Counted from the stretch's first letter, positions 1 through 6,788 are shown. The stretch is DNA of 8,320 nt from Desulfocurvus sp. (GCF_023230885.1 NZ_JALNWM010000156.1:1-8320); one strand, 5' to 3'. The notes: generated from the sequence alone by a model not told the origin. Numbers and translations: made by a program.

Positions 1-21
1 CCACCCCCCGGCCCAGCGCCC

Positions 22-50
22 TTGCAATCCGGGGAGCCAGTGCCTATACT
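22..50 (+). promoter_or_regulatory. sigma70-type promoter of the flavin/Fe-S oxidoreductase
   Basis: TTGCAA (22-27) and TATACT (45-50) are separated by exactly 17 bases, close to the TTGACA/TATAAT consensus. This would place the transcript start near position 57 and leave a leader of about 33 bases before the ATG at 90. It is the best promoter-like sequence in this GC-rich window. It is a sequence match only; no start site has been mapped. Confidence 0.6.
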
Positions 51-53
51 GGC
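36..53. promoter_or_regulatory. palindrome over the -10 box, possible operator
   Basis: GCCAGT (36-41) and ACTGGC (48-53) form a perfect 6-bp inverted repeat around a 6-base centre, and the right arm overlaps the TATACT -10 hexamer. An outer GAG/CTC match (34-36 and 57-59) extends it imperfectly. A protein bound here would block RNA polymerase, so a repressor site is a reasonable inference. The cognate regulator is not visible. Most of the palindrome lies upstream of the expected transcript start, so an RNA hairpin is less likely. Confidence 0.35.
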
Positions 54-89
54 GGGCTCCACCAAGAACCACGACCCTGGATTGCCATC

Positions 90-3000
90 ATGCCCTACAA
101 AGGCCCGCACATATCCATTTCCCCCGATCCCCTGGTCCAGCGCGTCCTGGGCCTGTCGCCCGGGGAGTTCAAGGCCTGGCCCGAACACGTCCGCGAGGCG
201 GCCCTGGAGCTGACCGCCGAGCTGTTCCTGATCCGCTACAACCCCTTCATCGACCCCGAGCTGGTCTGGAAAAACGTCCAGACCTCCTTCGCCCAGACCA
301 AGCTGGCCATGGCCGAGGAGTATTCCGGCGCCCTGGTGACGGGCATGTTCCGCTTCTGGAACCGCTTCCGCGAGGACCAGAAGTTCCGCGAGGAGCTGGT
401 GCGCCGCCTGGGGCAGATCCTGCCCCGCGAATGCGTGGACGCCCGGCCCAACTCGCGCGTGGAGTGCGCCACCGACGCCACCGACCTGCGCATGGAGCTG
501 CCGTTGCTCGTGCTCAAGCCGCGCACCACCCGCCACATCCAGGACATCGTGCGCCTGGCGGGCGAGATGGGCTTTTCCATCGTGCCGCGCGGCGGCGGCT
601 CGGGGCTCACGGGCGGGGCCATCCCCGCCGACGCGCGCACCGTGGTCCTCTCCCTGGCGGGGCTCGACGCCGTGCTGGACGTGGACCCCGGGCAGGGCAC
701 CCTGTGCGTGCAAAGCGGCGCCATCACCATGGACGCCATCGCCGCAGCCGCGGCCAAGGGCCTGCTCTTCACCGTGGACCCGGCCTCCAAGACCGCGTCG
801 AGCATCGGCGGCAACATCTCCGAGAACTCCGGCGGGCCCTTCGCCTTCGAATACGGCACGACCATCGACAACATCCTGTCCTACCGCATGGTCACCCCCG
901 ACGGCGCCCTGATCGAGGTCCGCCGCAAGGACCACCCGCGCCACAAGATCCTGGAAACCGACGTGGCCGTCTTCGAGATTCTCGACGAGGCCGGGGCCCT
1001 CACGGACACCGTGACCCTGCGCGGCGACCAGCTGCGCGGCAAGGGCCTGGGCAAGGACGTGACCAACAAGTTCCTGGGCGGGCTGCCCGGCGTGCAGAAG
1101 GAGGGCGTGGACGGCATCATCACCGAGGGCTGCTTCACCTGCTACCCGCAGCTCGCCCACGCGCGCGTCCTGTGCCTGGAGTTCTTCGGGCGGACCATGC
1201 ACCCGGCCATGCTCGTCATCCGCGACGTGGTGGCCCTGCGCGACACCATCCGCCGCCAGGGCGACCTGGTGAAGATCTCCGCGCTGGAGGAGTTCGGCCC
1301 CAAGTACGTCCGGGCCATCGACTACCAGAAGAAGTCCACCCGCTATGAGGGCGAGCCCATCTCCGTGCTCATCATGCAGCTGGACGCCGACGACGAGGAG
1401 GCCCTGGAGCAGGCCGTGCAGGCCGTGGTGGACATCGTCGAGCCCTACGACACCGTGGACGCCTTCGTCGCCCGCGACCCCGCCGAGGCCGAGGTTTTCT
1501 GGGAGGACCGCCACAAGCTCTCGGCCATCTCCAAGCGGACCTCGGGCTTCAAGATCAACGAGGACATCGTCATCCCCCTGGAGGTCATCCCCCAGTTCTC
1601 GGACTTCCTGGAGCACCTGAACCTGCTGTTCATGGCCAGGGCGTACCGCGCGGCCCTGCAGGACGCGGGGCGCCTGCCGGGCTTTGGCGTGTCCGACAAG
1701 TTCGTGAACATGGAGTTCACCTACGCCTCGCGCATCATCAACGGCGAGATCGGCGCCGACGAGATCAGCGAGACGGAGCTGGAAATCCAGACCCACTACT
1801 TCTTCCGCGACCTCAAAAGCCGCTACCCGGACCTGGAAGCCGAGCTGGACGCCATCTACACCCGGATGCAGGCCACGCGCATCGTCATCGCCAACCACAT
1901 GCACGCCGGCGACGGCAACTGCCACGTCAACATCCCGGTCAACTCCAACGACCCGCAGATGATGCACCTGGCCGAGGAGGCCGTGGAGCGCGTGGTGGAG
2001 AAGGTCCACGCCCTGGGCGGGGCCGTGTCGGGCGAGCACGGCATCGGCATCACCAAGATCGGCTTCCTGCACGAGGAGAAGATCCGCGCCCTGGCCGAAT
2101 ACAAGCGCAAGGTGGACCCCAAGAACCTGCTCAACCCCGGCAAGCTCGTGCGCCGCGAGCTGCCCGTGACCCCCTACACCTTCTCCTTCAACAAGCTCAT
2201 CCAGGACCTGGGGCGCACCGGACTGCCCGACAGGCAGCGGCTCATGAGCCTGCTGACCAACGTGCAGACCTGCACCCGCTGCGGCAAGTGCAAGTCCGTC
2301 TGCCCCATGTACTCGCCAACGCGCGGGCTCATCCACCACCCGCGCAACAAGAACATCAGCCTGGGCGCCCTGGTGGAGGCCATCTACTACACCCAGGTGA
2401 CCAAGGGCGAGCCCGACCAGGCCCTGCTGCGCCAGCTGCGCGACCTGGTGGACCACTGCACCGCCTGCGGCAAATGCATGAGCGTGTGCCCGGTGAAGAT
2501 CAACACGCCCGAGGTGACGCTGCACATGCGCACCTTCCTGGAGGAAAAAGGCGCGGGCGGGCATCCGCTGAAATCGCGCATCCTGCACTTCCTGGCTGCG
2601 GACCCGGCCCGGCGCGTGCCCACGGCGGCCAAGGCCGCGGCCCTGGGCCAGGCCGTGGGCAACCGCGCCGTGGGCCTGCTCCCCGCGCCCTGGCGCAAGC
2701 GCGCCCAGAGCCCGCTGTTCCAGGGCAAGGGCCCGCACCTGGGCTTCCAGCACCTGGCCGAGGCCCTGCACCTCGGCCGGGCCTCGTTCTTCGCGCCCCA
2801 GGGCGCCGGGGACGACGCACCCACCGTGCTCTACTTCCCCGGCTGCGGCGCCGGGCTGTTCACCCGCGCCATCGGCCTGGCCGGGCTGTACCTGCTGCTG
2901 CGCTCCGGGGTGCGCGTGGTGCTGCCGCCCGAGCACATGTGCTGCGGCTATCCGCTGCTGGCGGCGGGCTGCGAGCAGGCCTTCAACGCCAACCGCTCGC

Positions 3001-3653
3001 GGACCCTGGACCGCCTGGCCGACCTGGTGCGCCGCGCCGCCGGGGCGGGCCTGACCCCGACCCATGTGCTGACCTCGTGCGGCACCTGTCGCGAGGGGCT
3101 CAAGGAATACCACCTCGACGCCTTCACCAGCCCGATGGCCCACCTCGACGTGGTCCAGTACGTCATGCAGGCGGCGCCCCCCGCCGGGCTCCAGGCCCAG
3201 GGCGGCCCCCTGCTCTACCACGCCGCCTGCCACCCCGAGTGGTCGGGGGTCAAGGCCGCCCAGGCCGGCAGGAAATATGCCGCCGCCCTGGCCGAGATGA
3301 CCGGGGCCAGGGTCACCCTCTCCCCGGGCTGCTGCGGCGAATCGGGCATGGGCGCCATGACCACCCCGGCCATCTACAACCGCCTGCGGGCCCAGAAGCA
3401 GAAGGTGCTGGAGGCCGGGCTGGCCGACTATCCGGCCGACGCGCCCATCCTGGTGGGCTGCCCGTCGTGCCGCATCGGCGTGGCCCGCTGCCTGATCAAC
3501 ATGGGCCAGCAGCGCCCCGTGCTGCACACCCTGGAGCACCTGGCGGCCCTGGCGGGCGGCCCGCGCTGGCGCAAGGAGCTGCTGGCGGCCCTGGGCGCGC
3601 CGGGGGCCGAGCGGCCCGGCGTGCGCGTCGCCCGGCTGGGGCCCAAGGGCTAG
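90..3653 (+). CDS. FAD/iron-sulfur 2-hydroxyacid dehydrogenase, probably D-lactate dehydrogenase type
   Basis: This 1187-residue protein probably oxidises a D-2-hydroxyacid (most likely D-lactate) and passes electrons through iron-sulfur centres to a cytoplasmic or membrane acceptor. Domains in order: an N-terminal region of about 120 residues resembling DUF3683; a PCMH-type FAD-binding domain with PRGGGSGLTGG (167-176) and SSIGGNISENSGG (237-249); an FAD-oxidase C-terminal domain with HMHAGDGNCHVN (603-614), SGEHGIG (647-653) and NPGKL (682-686); two 4Fe-4S motifs (Cys728/731/734/738 and Cys790/793/796/800); and two CCG cysteine-rich domains (Cys919, Cys951-952, Cys997/1000; Cys1047, Cys1081-1082, Cys1124/1127) like those of GlpC, LutA and HdrB. 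There is no signal peptide or membrane segment, so it should be cytoplasmic. ATG 90 is the first start codon in frame and fits the promoter; no strong Shine-Dalgarno precedes it. The architecture resembles Desulfovibrio vulgaris DVU0253 as I remember it. The substrate is inferred; 2-hydroxyglutarate or glycolate are alternatives. Confidence 0.9.
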   Translation: MPYKGPHISISPDPLVQRVLGLSPGEFKAWPEHVREAALELTAELFLIRYNPFIDPELVWKNVQTSFAQTKLAMAEEYSGALVTGMFRFWNRFREDQKFREELVRRLGQILPRECVDARPNSRVECATDATDLRMELPLLVLKPRTTRHIQDIVRLAGEMGFSIVPRGGGSGLTGGAIPADARTVVLSLAGLDAVLDVDPGQGTLCVQSGAITMDAIAAAAAKGLLFTVDPASKTASSIGGNISENSGGPFAFEYGTTIDNILSYRMVTPDGALIEVRRKDHPRHKILETDVAVFEILDEAGALTDTVTLRGDQLRGKGLGKDVTNKFLGGLPGVQKEGVDGIITEGCFTCYPQLAHARVLCLEFFGRTMHPAMLVIRDVVALRDTIRRQGDLVKISALEEFGPKYVRAIDYQKKSTRYEGEPISVLIMQLDADDEEALEQAVQAVVDIVEPYDTVDAFVARDPAEAEVFWEDRHKLSAISKRTSGFKINEDIVIPLEVIPQFSDFLEHLNLLFMARAYRAALQDAGRLPGFGVSDKFVNMEFTYASRIINGEIGADEISETELEIQTHYFFRDLKSRYPDLEAELDAIYTRMQATRIVIANHMHAGDGNCHVNIPVNSNDPQMMHLAEEAVERVVEKVHALGGAVSGEHGIGITKIGFLHEEKIRALAEYKRKVDPKNLLNPGKLVRRELPVTPYTFSFNKLIQDLGRTGLPDRQRLMSLLTNVQTCTRCGKCKSVCPMYSPTRGLIHHPRNKNISLGALVEAIYYTQVTKGEPDQALLRQLRDLVDHCTACGKCMSVCPVKINTPEVTLHMRTFLEEKGAGGHPLKSRILHFLAADPARRVPTAAKAAALGQAVGNRAVGLLPAPWRKRAQSPLFQGKGPHLGFQHLAEALHLGRASFFAPQGAGDDAPTVLYFPGCGAGLFTRAIGLAGLYLLLRSGVRVVLPPEHMCCGYPLLAAGCEQAFNANRSRTLDRLADLVRRAAGAGLTPTHVLTSCGTCREGLKEYHLDAFTSPMAHLDVVQYVMQAAPPAGLQAQGGPLLYHAACHPEWSGVKAAQAGRKYAAALAEMTGARVTLSPGCCGESGMGAMTTPAIYNRLRAQKQKVLEAGLADYPADAPILVGCPSCRIGVARCLINMGQQRPVLHTLEHLAALAGGPRWRKELLAALGAPGAERPGVRVARLGPKG

Positions 3654-3660
3654 GCGGGCC

Positions 3661-4101
3661 ATGCGCACCCTGGGCATCGACTTCGGCCTGAAGCGCGTGG
3701 GCCTGGCGCTGTCGGACCCGCGCGGGGCCCTGGCCTTTCCCTACCGGACCGTGGCGCGCACCACGCGCGACGCGCTGTTCGCCGAGCTGCTGGAGGTCAT
3801 CGCGGCCGAGGGCGTCCAGGCCGTGGTGGTCGGCCTGCCCCTGACCCTGGACGGCCAGGACTCCATGACCACCCGCCAGGCGCGCAACTTCGCCGCCAGC
3901 CTGGCCCGGCGCACGCCCCTGCCCGTGGCCCTGGCCGACGAGCGCCTGTCGAGCGCGGCGGCCGACGACGACCTCGACGCGGCGGGCCTGCGCGGGCGCG
4001 ACCGGCGCAAGGCCGCGCGCGACCAGCAGGCCGCCGTGCGCATCCTGCAAACCTACCTGGACAACCGCGACCCCGCCGCGCCCGCAGGGAGCGGGGCGTG
4101 A
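3661..4101 (+). CDS. ruvX: RuvX/YqgF family Holliday-junction resolvase-like nuclease
   Basis: This 146-residue protein has the usual length of the RuvX (YqgF) family, an RNase H-fold nuclease linked to Holliday junction resolution and to processing of the 16S rRNA 5' end. Visible motifs are GIDFGLKRVGLALSDP near the N-terminus (Asp7 as the first metal ligand), VVGLPLTLDG (56-65), ADERLSS (92-98, Glu94) and RDQQAAVRILQTYLD (120-134, Asp121), which together supply the acidic active site. ATG 3661 lies 7 bases after the preceding stop, with an AGGCGGG stretch just before it as a poor ribosome site, which suggests co-transcription with the oxidoreductase gene. Its own stop overlaps the start of mltG. 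The assignment is firm; which of the two family roles dominates cannot be told from sequence. Confidence 0.93.
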   Translation: MRTLGIDFGLKRVGLALSDPRGALAFPYRTVARTTRDALFAELLEVIAAEGVQAVVVGLPLTLDGQDSMTTRQARNFAASLARRTPLPVALADERLSSAAADDDLDAAGLRGRDRRKAARDQQAAVRILQTYLDNRDPAAPAGSGA

Positions 4102-5165
4102 ACGCCGCGGCGCGACTGCGCGAGGCCCTGGCGGCCCGCAAAGCCCTGCGCCTGACGCTCTACGCCCTGGCCCTGGGGCTGGCCCTGGCCCTGGCCGCCG
4201 GCTCCTGGGCCCTGTGGCGCTTCCAGGCATTCCTGGACGCAGCGCCCCAGACCCCGGGCCGCGAGGTGGTGGTGGACATCCTTCCGGGCAGCACCCTGGC
4301 CCGCGTGGCCGCGCAGCTCGAAACAGCGGGAGTGGTCACCGACGCGACCCTCTTCCGCCTGCTGGGTCGCCTGGATGGCCAGGGCGCCCGGGTGCGCGCC
4401 GGGGAGTTCGCCCTGCACACGGGCTGGCCCCCGCGCCGGGTTTTGCGGGCGCTGACCGAGGGCCGCCCGGTGCTGCACCGGCTGGTGCTGCCCGAGGGCC
4501 TGACCTGGTGGCAGGCCGGGCGCGTGGTGGAGCAGTCCGGGCTGGCCAGCTTCGAGAGCTTCGCCCGCGCGGTGCACGATCCCGCGCTGCTGGCCGCGCA
4601 CGGCATCCCCGGCGACAGCGCCGAGGGCTTCCTCTTTCCCGAAACCTACCTCGTGCCCCGGCCCCGGGACGGCGACGCCGCGCCCATCGTGGCCGCCATG
4701 CTCGCCGCCTTCTGGAGCCAGGCCGGGAAACGGCTGTGGCCGGACGGCCCCCCGCCCCCCGAAGAGACGGCCCGGCTGGTGACCCTGGCGGCCATGGTCG
4801 AGAAGGAAACCGCCCTGCCCGGGGAACGCGCCCGGGTGGCCGGGGTCTACGCCAACCGCCTGCGCCTGGGCATGCTCATGCAGTGCGACCCCACGGTGAT
4901 CTACGGCCTGGGCCCGGGCTTTGGCGGCAACCTGACCCGGGCCCACCTCCAGGACGCGGCCAACCCCTATAACACCTACCGCCGCCGCGGGCTGCCCCCG
5001 GGGCCCATCTGCTCCCCGGGCCTGGAGGCCCTGCTGGCGGCCCAGAACCCCGAGCGGCACGCCCTGCTCTACTTCGTGGCCCGGCGCGACGGCAGCCACG
5101 TCTTCAGCCGCACCCTGGACGAACACAACCGCGCCGTGCGCGAACACCAGCTCCGGCGCCGCTAG
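4098..5165 (+). CDS. mltG: endolytic murein transglycosylase MltG
   Basis: MltG cleaves nascent peptidoglycan glycan strands in the periplasmic face of the inner membrane and so limits strand length. The 355-residue product has a single membrane segment (about 18-40, rich in Leu and Ala after a basic stretch), a LysM-like region (about 55-120), EGFLFPETY (176-184), and the catalytic motif VEKET (234-238) with Glu235 as the expected catalytic acid, followed by AGVYANRL (248-255), YNTY (291-294) and GLPPGPI (298-304). All are family hallmarks. The GTG start at 4098 overlaps the ruvX stop (GTGA), and GGGAGCGGGG just upstream is a credible ribosome site, so translation is probably coupled. The neighbourhood of ruvX and mltG recurs in many bacteria. 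No frameshift or missing key residue is seen. Confidence 0.95.
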   Translation: MNAAARLREALAARKALRLTLYALALGLALALAAGSWALWRFQAFLDAAPQTPGREVVVDILPGSTLARVAAQLETAGVVTDATLFRLLGRLDGQGARVRAGEFALHTGWPPRRVLRALTEGRPVLHRLVLPEGLTWWQAGRVVEQSGLASFESFARAVHDPALLAAHGIPGDSAEGFLFPETYLVPRPRDGDAAPIVAAMLAAFWSQAGKRLWPDGPPPPEETARLVTLAAMVEKETALPGERARVAGVYANRLRLGMLMQCDPTVIYGLGPGFGGNLTRAHLQDAANPYNTYRRRGLPPGPICSPGLEALLAAQNPERHALLYFVARRDGSHVFSRTLDEHNRAVREHQLRRR

Positions 5166-5175
5166 GCCGTCAGCG

Positions 5176-5203
5176 GCGCGGGCCCCAGCGCGTTGTTGTT
5201 TTT
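5176..5203 (+). terminator. weak terminator-like hairpin after mltG
   Basis: GCGC (5176-5179) and GCGC (5188-5191) can pair around an 8-base loop, followed by a T-rich tract TTGTTGTTTTT (5193-5203), the only such tract near the mltG end. The stem is only 4 bp, so termination may be partial. The same T-rich stretch could contribute a -35 element (TTGTTG, 5193-5198) for the STAS gene, but the paired -10 candidate TGATAG (5216-5221, 17-base spacing) is poor. Confidence 0.35.
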
Positions 5204-5232
5204 GGACGGCGACAGTGATAGGCAGGGCGGGA

Positions 5233-5249
5233 TGCGGGCTGGACCCGCA
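5233..5249 (+). other. leader hairpin upstream of the STAS gene
   Basis: TGCGGG (5233-5238) and CCCGCA (5244-5249) form a perfect 6-bp stem with loop CTGGA. It lies 50 bases before the STAS start codon and leaves the ribosome site free. There is no T tract after it, so it is not a standard terminator. A GC-rich sequence throws up such hairpins by chance, and no function is claimed. Confidence 0.25.
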
Positions 5250-5298
5250 CCGCCGACGGGCCGCCCGGAGGCGACCCCACACAGACAAGGAGCCGACC

Positions 5299-5628
5299 AT
5301 GGAATGCATCACCGAAACGAAGGGCGACTTCCTCGTCGTCCAGGTCAAGGGCCGCATGGACGCCGTCACCGCGCCCGACTTCGAGAAGCGCTGCGCCGAG
5401 GCCATCGACGCGGGCAAGACCTCCCTGGTGATCGACCTGGGCGGCCTGGAGTACATCTCCTCCGCCGGGCTGCGGGGCATCCTGGCCACGGCCAAGAAGC
5501 TCAAGGCCTGCCAGGGGCGCATCGCCTTCGCCAACCTCTCCGGCATGGTCCAGGAGGTCTTCGCCATCTCCGGGTTCACGGCCATGTTCTCGGTGTACAA
5601 GAGCGTCGAGGAAGCCACGGGAGCCTAA
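5299..5628 (+). CDS. STAS-domain anti-sigma factor antagonist (SpoIIAA/RsbV-like)
   Basis: A 109-residue single STAS domain protein. In this family the unphosphorylated form binds the anti-sigma kinase and so frees its target; phosphorylation by the kinase breaks the interaction. The sequence shows the expected pattern: GRMDAVTAPDFE (18-29), LVIDLGGLEYISSAGLR (43-59) and a C-terminal helix region ending at VEEATGA. By alignment with SpoIIAA DSSGL, Ser55 in ISSAGL is the predicted phosphorylation site. ATG 5299 is chosen over upstream in-frame starts because AAGGAG (5287-5292) stands 6 bases before it, which is ideal spacing, and the extra upstream residues are arginine-rich and not STAS-like. 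The kinase gene follows 10 bases after the stop. No PP2C-type phosphatase is encoded nearby. Confidence 0.93.
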   Translation: MECITETKGDFLVVQVKGRMDAVTAPDFEKRCAEAIDAGKTSLVIDLGGLEYISSAGLRGILATAKKLKACQGRIAFANLSGMVQEVFAISGFTAMFSVYKSVEEATGA

Positions 5629-5638
5629 GGGGAACGCC

Positions 5639-6049
5639 GTGGCCAGCACCCTGCGCCTGCCCGCCGCCCTGGACCGGCTCGACCAGTGCCGCGAGTTCGT
5701 CGTCGGCTGCGCCCGCGAAGCCGGGCTGCCCGACGCCGACACCGGCAAGCTCGAGCTGGTGCTCGAGGAACTGCTGGTCAACGTGATCAGCCACGCCTAC
5801 CCGGACGGCCCGGGCGAGGTGGAACTGCACTGCCGCACCGGCGAGGGCGGCTTCCTGCTGGACATCCGCGACCAGGGCGCGCCCTTCGACCCCCTGGCCG
5901 CCAGCGGGCCGGACCTGGACGCCGGGGTGGACGAACGGCCCATCGGCGGGCTGGGCATCTTTTTCGTCCGCCAGATGGCCGACGGCCTGGCCTATCGCCG
6001 CGAGGGCGACGCCAACGTCCTGACCGTGCGCTTCGCCCTGCCCGCCTGA
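5639..6049 (+). CDS. RsbW/SpoIIAB-like ATP-binding serine kinase (anti-sigma factor)
   Basis: This 136-residue protein is a GHKL-fold HATPase_c_2 domain. Seen motifs are the N box LEELLVNV (42-49; Asn48 for Mg-ATP, Glu44 as likely catalytic base), a G1 box DQGAPFDP (78-85), and a G2 box GGLGIFFVRQMAD (103-115). Family knowledge says such proteins phosphorylate their partner STAS protein and sequester a sigma factor or another target. The location directly after the STAS gene makes that STAS protein its obvious partner. The start is GTG 5639, preceded by AAGGGGAA; the two genes form a tight operon that ends at the terminator at 6066-6099. No sigma factor gene is in the window, so the target is unknown; in Desulfovibrio-type genomes these switches may act on other outputs. 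Confidence 0.92.
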   Translation: MASTLRLPAALDRLDQCREFVVGCAREAGLPDADTGKLELVLEELLVNVISHAYPDGPGEVELHCRTGEGGFLLDIRDQGAPFDPLAASGPDLDAGVDERPIGGLGIFFVRQMADGLAYRREGDANVLTVRFALPA

Positions 6050-6065
6050 GGCCGCGCACAGAACC

Positions 6066-6099
6066 ACAAGGCCCCGGGAGCTTGCTTCCGGGGCCTTGT
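6066..6099 (+). terminator. strong hairpin terminator of the STAS/kinase operon
   Basis: ACAAGGCCCCGG (6066-6077) pairs perfectly with CCGGGGCCTTGT (6088-6099) across a 10-base loop, giving a 12-bp GC-rich stem that starts 17 bases after the kinase stop codon. The T tract is degenerate (CTTGTC), so it is not a textbook intrinsic terminator, but stem length and position make a transcription end very likely. Confidence 0.75.
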
Positions 6100-6142
6100 C
6101 GCGTCCGGCGGCGCCTTAGGGGCGGCGCGCGGGTGAAACTGG

Positions 6143-6466
6143 CCGGGCTCTGCGCGCGCGCCGGGCACACCATCTGCGGACGGCCGCGGGTTTCGGGCGC
6201 CCGGGCTCTCCCCGCGCGCGGCGCGCGCACAAGGCCCGGGAACGTATTCACCCCGGCGTCCCGGCTCTGCGCGCGCGGGCTGAATTTCGGCGAAGGGTTA
6301 AAGTCAAACCCAGCAATCCCCGGCTCTGCGCGCGCGCGGGCTGGATCTATGGGCTATTGCGCAGCATGCGCCCTGGTGGCCCGGCTCTACGCGCGCGGGC
6401 TGGATCTCCCCCACCCTGGTCCTGCGCGTCCGCAACGTCCCGGCTCTGCACGCGCGCGGGCTGGAT
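6143..6466 (+). repeat. six-unit regularly spaced repeat array, CRISPR-like geometry
   Basis: Six copies share a CCGGCTCT...GCGCGC core. The CTCT landmark lies at 6148, 6206, 6265, 6324, 6385 and 6444, so the period is 58, 59, 59, 61 and 59 bases. The four good copies are 6260-6285, 6319-6346, 6380-6405 and 6439-6466 (26, 28, 26 and 28 bases). They read CCCGGCTCT, then four or five GC units (one with a G-to-A change in the third and in the fourth of these good copies), then GGGCTGGAT (GGGCTGAAT in the first good copy). The intervals between them (6286-6318, 6347-6379, 6406-6438) are exactly 33 bases each and unrelated to one another. The two leftmost units (from 6143 and about 6201) are decayed. 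Constant unique spacers suggest a small or degenerate CRISPR array. Against this stand the variable (GC)n core, the lack of a cas gene and the lack of an AT-rich leader. The alternative is a family of hairpin-forming repeats. Confidence 0.75.
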
Positions 6467-6719
6467 GGTCGATGCATGGCCGCCCGGGACTCCCCGCGCG
6501 GCCCGTCCGGAGCCGCGCGAACCCGGCAGCCCGGCCCGGCTCCACGGGGTTCCTCGCCCCGCGGCCCGTCCGGGAGCCCGAAGCCCGGCCTGCTTCCGCC
6601 CTGCGCGCCCGCCGGGGCGCGCGCTCACCGGCCGCAACGCCGTCGCAGGCGCCGGCCGCGAGCACCGCCGCGCCCCGGGACGCACCGAAACGCCTGGTCC
6701 GGCAGCGCCCGTCGCGCGG

Positions 6720-6745
6720 CCCGCAGCCTACGCCCGCAGCCTACG
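6720..6745. repeat. tandem duplication of a 13-base unit
   Basis: CCCGCAGCCTACG occurs twice in direct succession (6720-6732 and 6733-6745), followed by a partial third start, CCCG. It lies in the non-coding stretch between the repeat array and the dksA-like gene. A simple slippage duplication is the plainest explanation. Confidence 0.7.
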
Positions 6746-6788
6746 CCCGATGCCCGCACCCGCACCCGCCGGGGCCCTTGGCATCCTC

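Noticed and set aside
22..213. 63-codon frame at the left edge
   Set aside because: It begins inside the promoter region, overlaps the oxidoreductase start in another frame and has no recognisable features.
2288..3691. 467-codon plus-strand frame inside the oxidoreductase gene
   Set aside because: The product is nearly all Arg, Pro, Gly and Ala, and the other frame carries clear ferredoxin and CCG motifs throughout.
5193..5222. Sigma54 or sigma28 promoter before the STAS gene
   Set aside because: No GG-N10-GC pair with the proper context and no TAAA/GCCGATAA pair is present; the sigma70-like match is also poor, so no promoter feature was called.
5215..5298. Longer in-frame start for the STAS protein adding 28 residues
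   Set aside because: The extension is Arg-rich and unlike a STAS domain, while the ATG at 5299 has an ideally spaced AAGGAG.
4053..5618. 521-codon open frame on the minus strand opposite mltG and the STAS gene
   Set aside because: It is antisense to two firmly identified genes, its product is a Gly/Ala/Gln/Pro-rich composition without recognisable motifs, and long antisense frames are common at this GC content.
6439..6466. Calling the array a confirmed type I-E CRISPR
   Set aside because: The reverse complement only loosely resembles I-E repeats, the second stem arm expected for I-E is missing, and repeat length varies. The evidence supports a CRISPR-like geometry, not a typed system.
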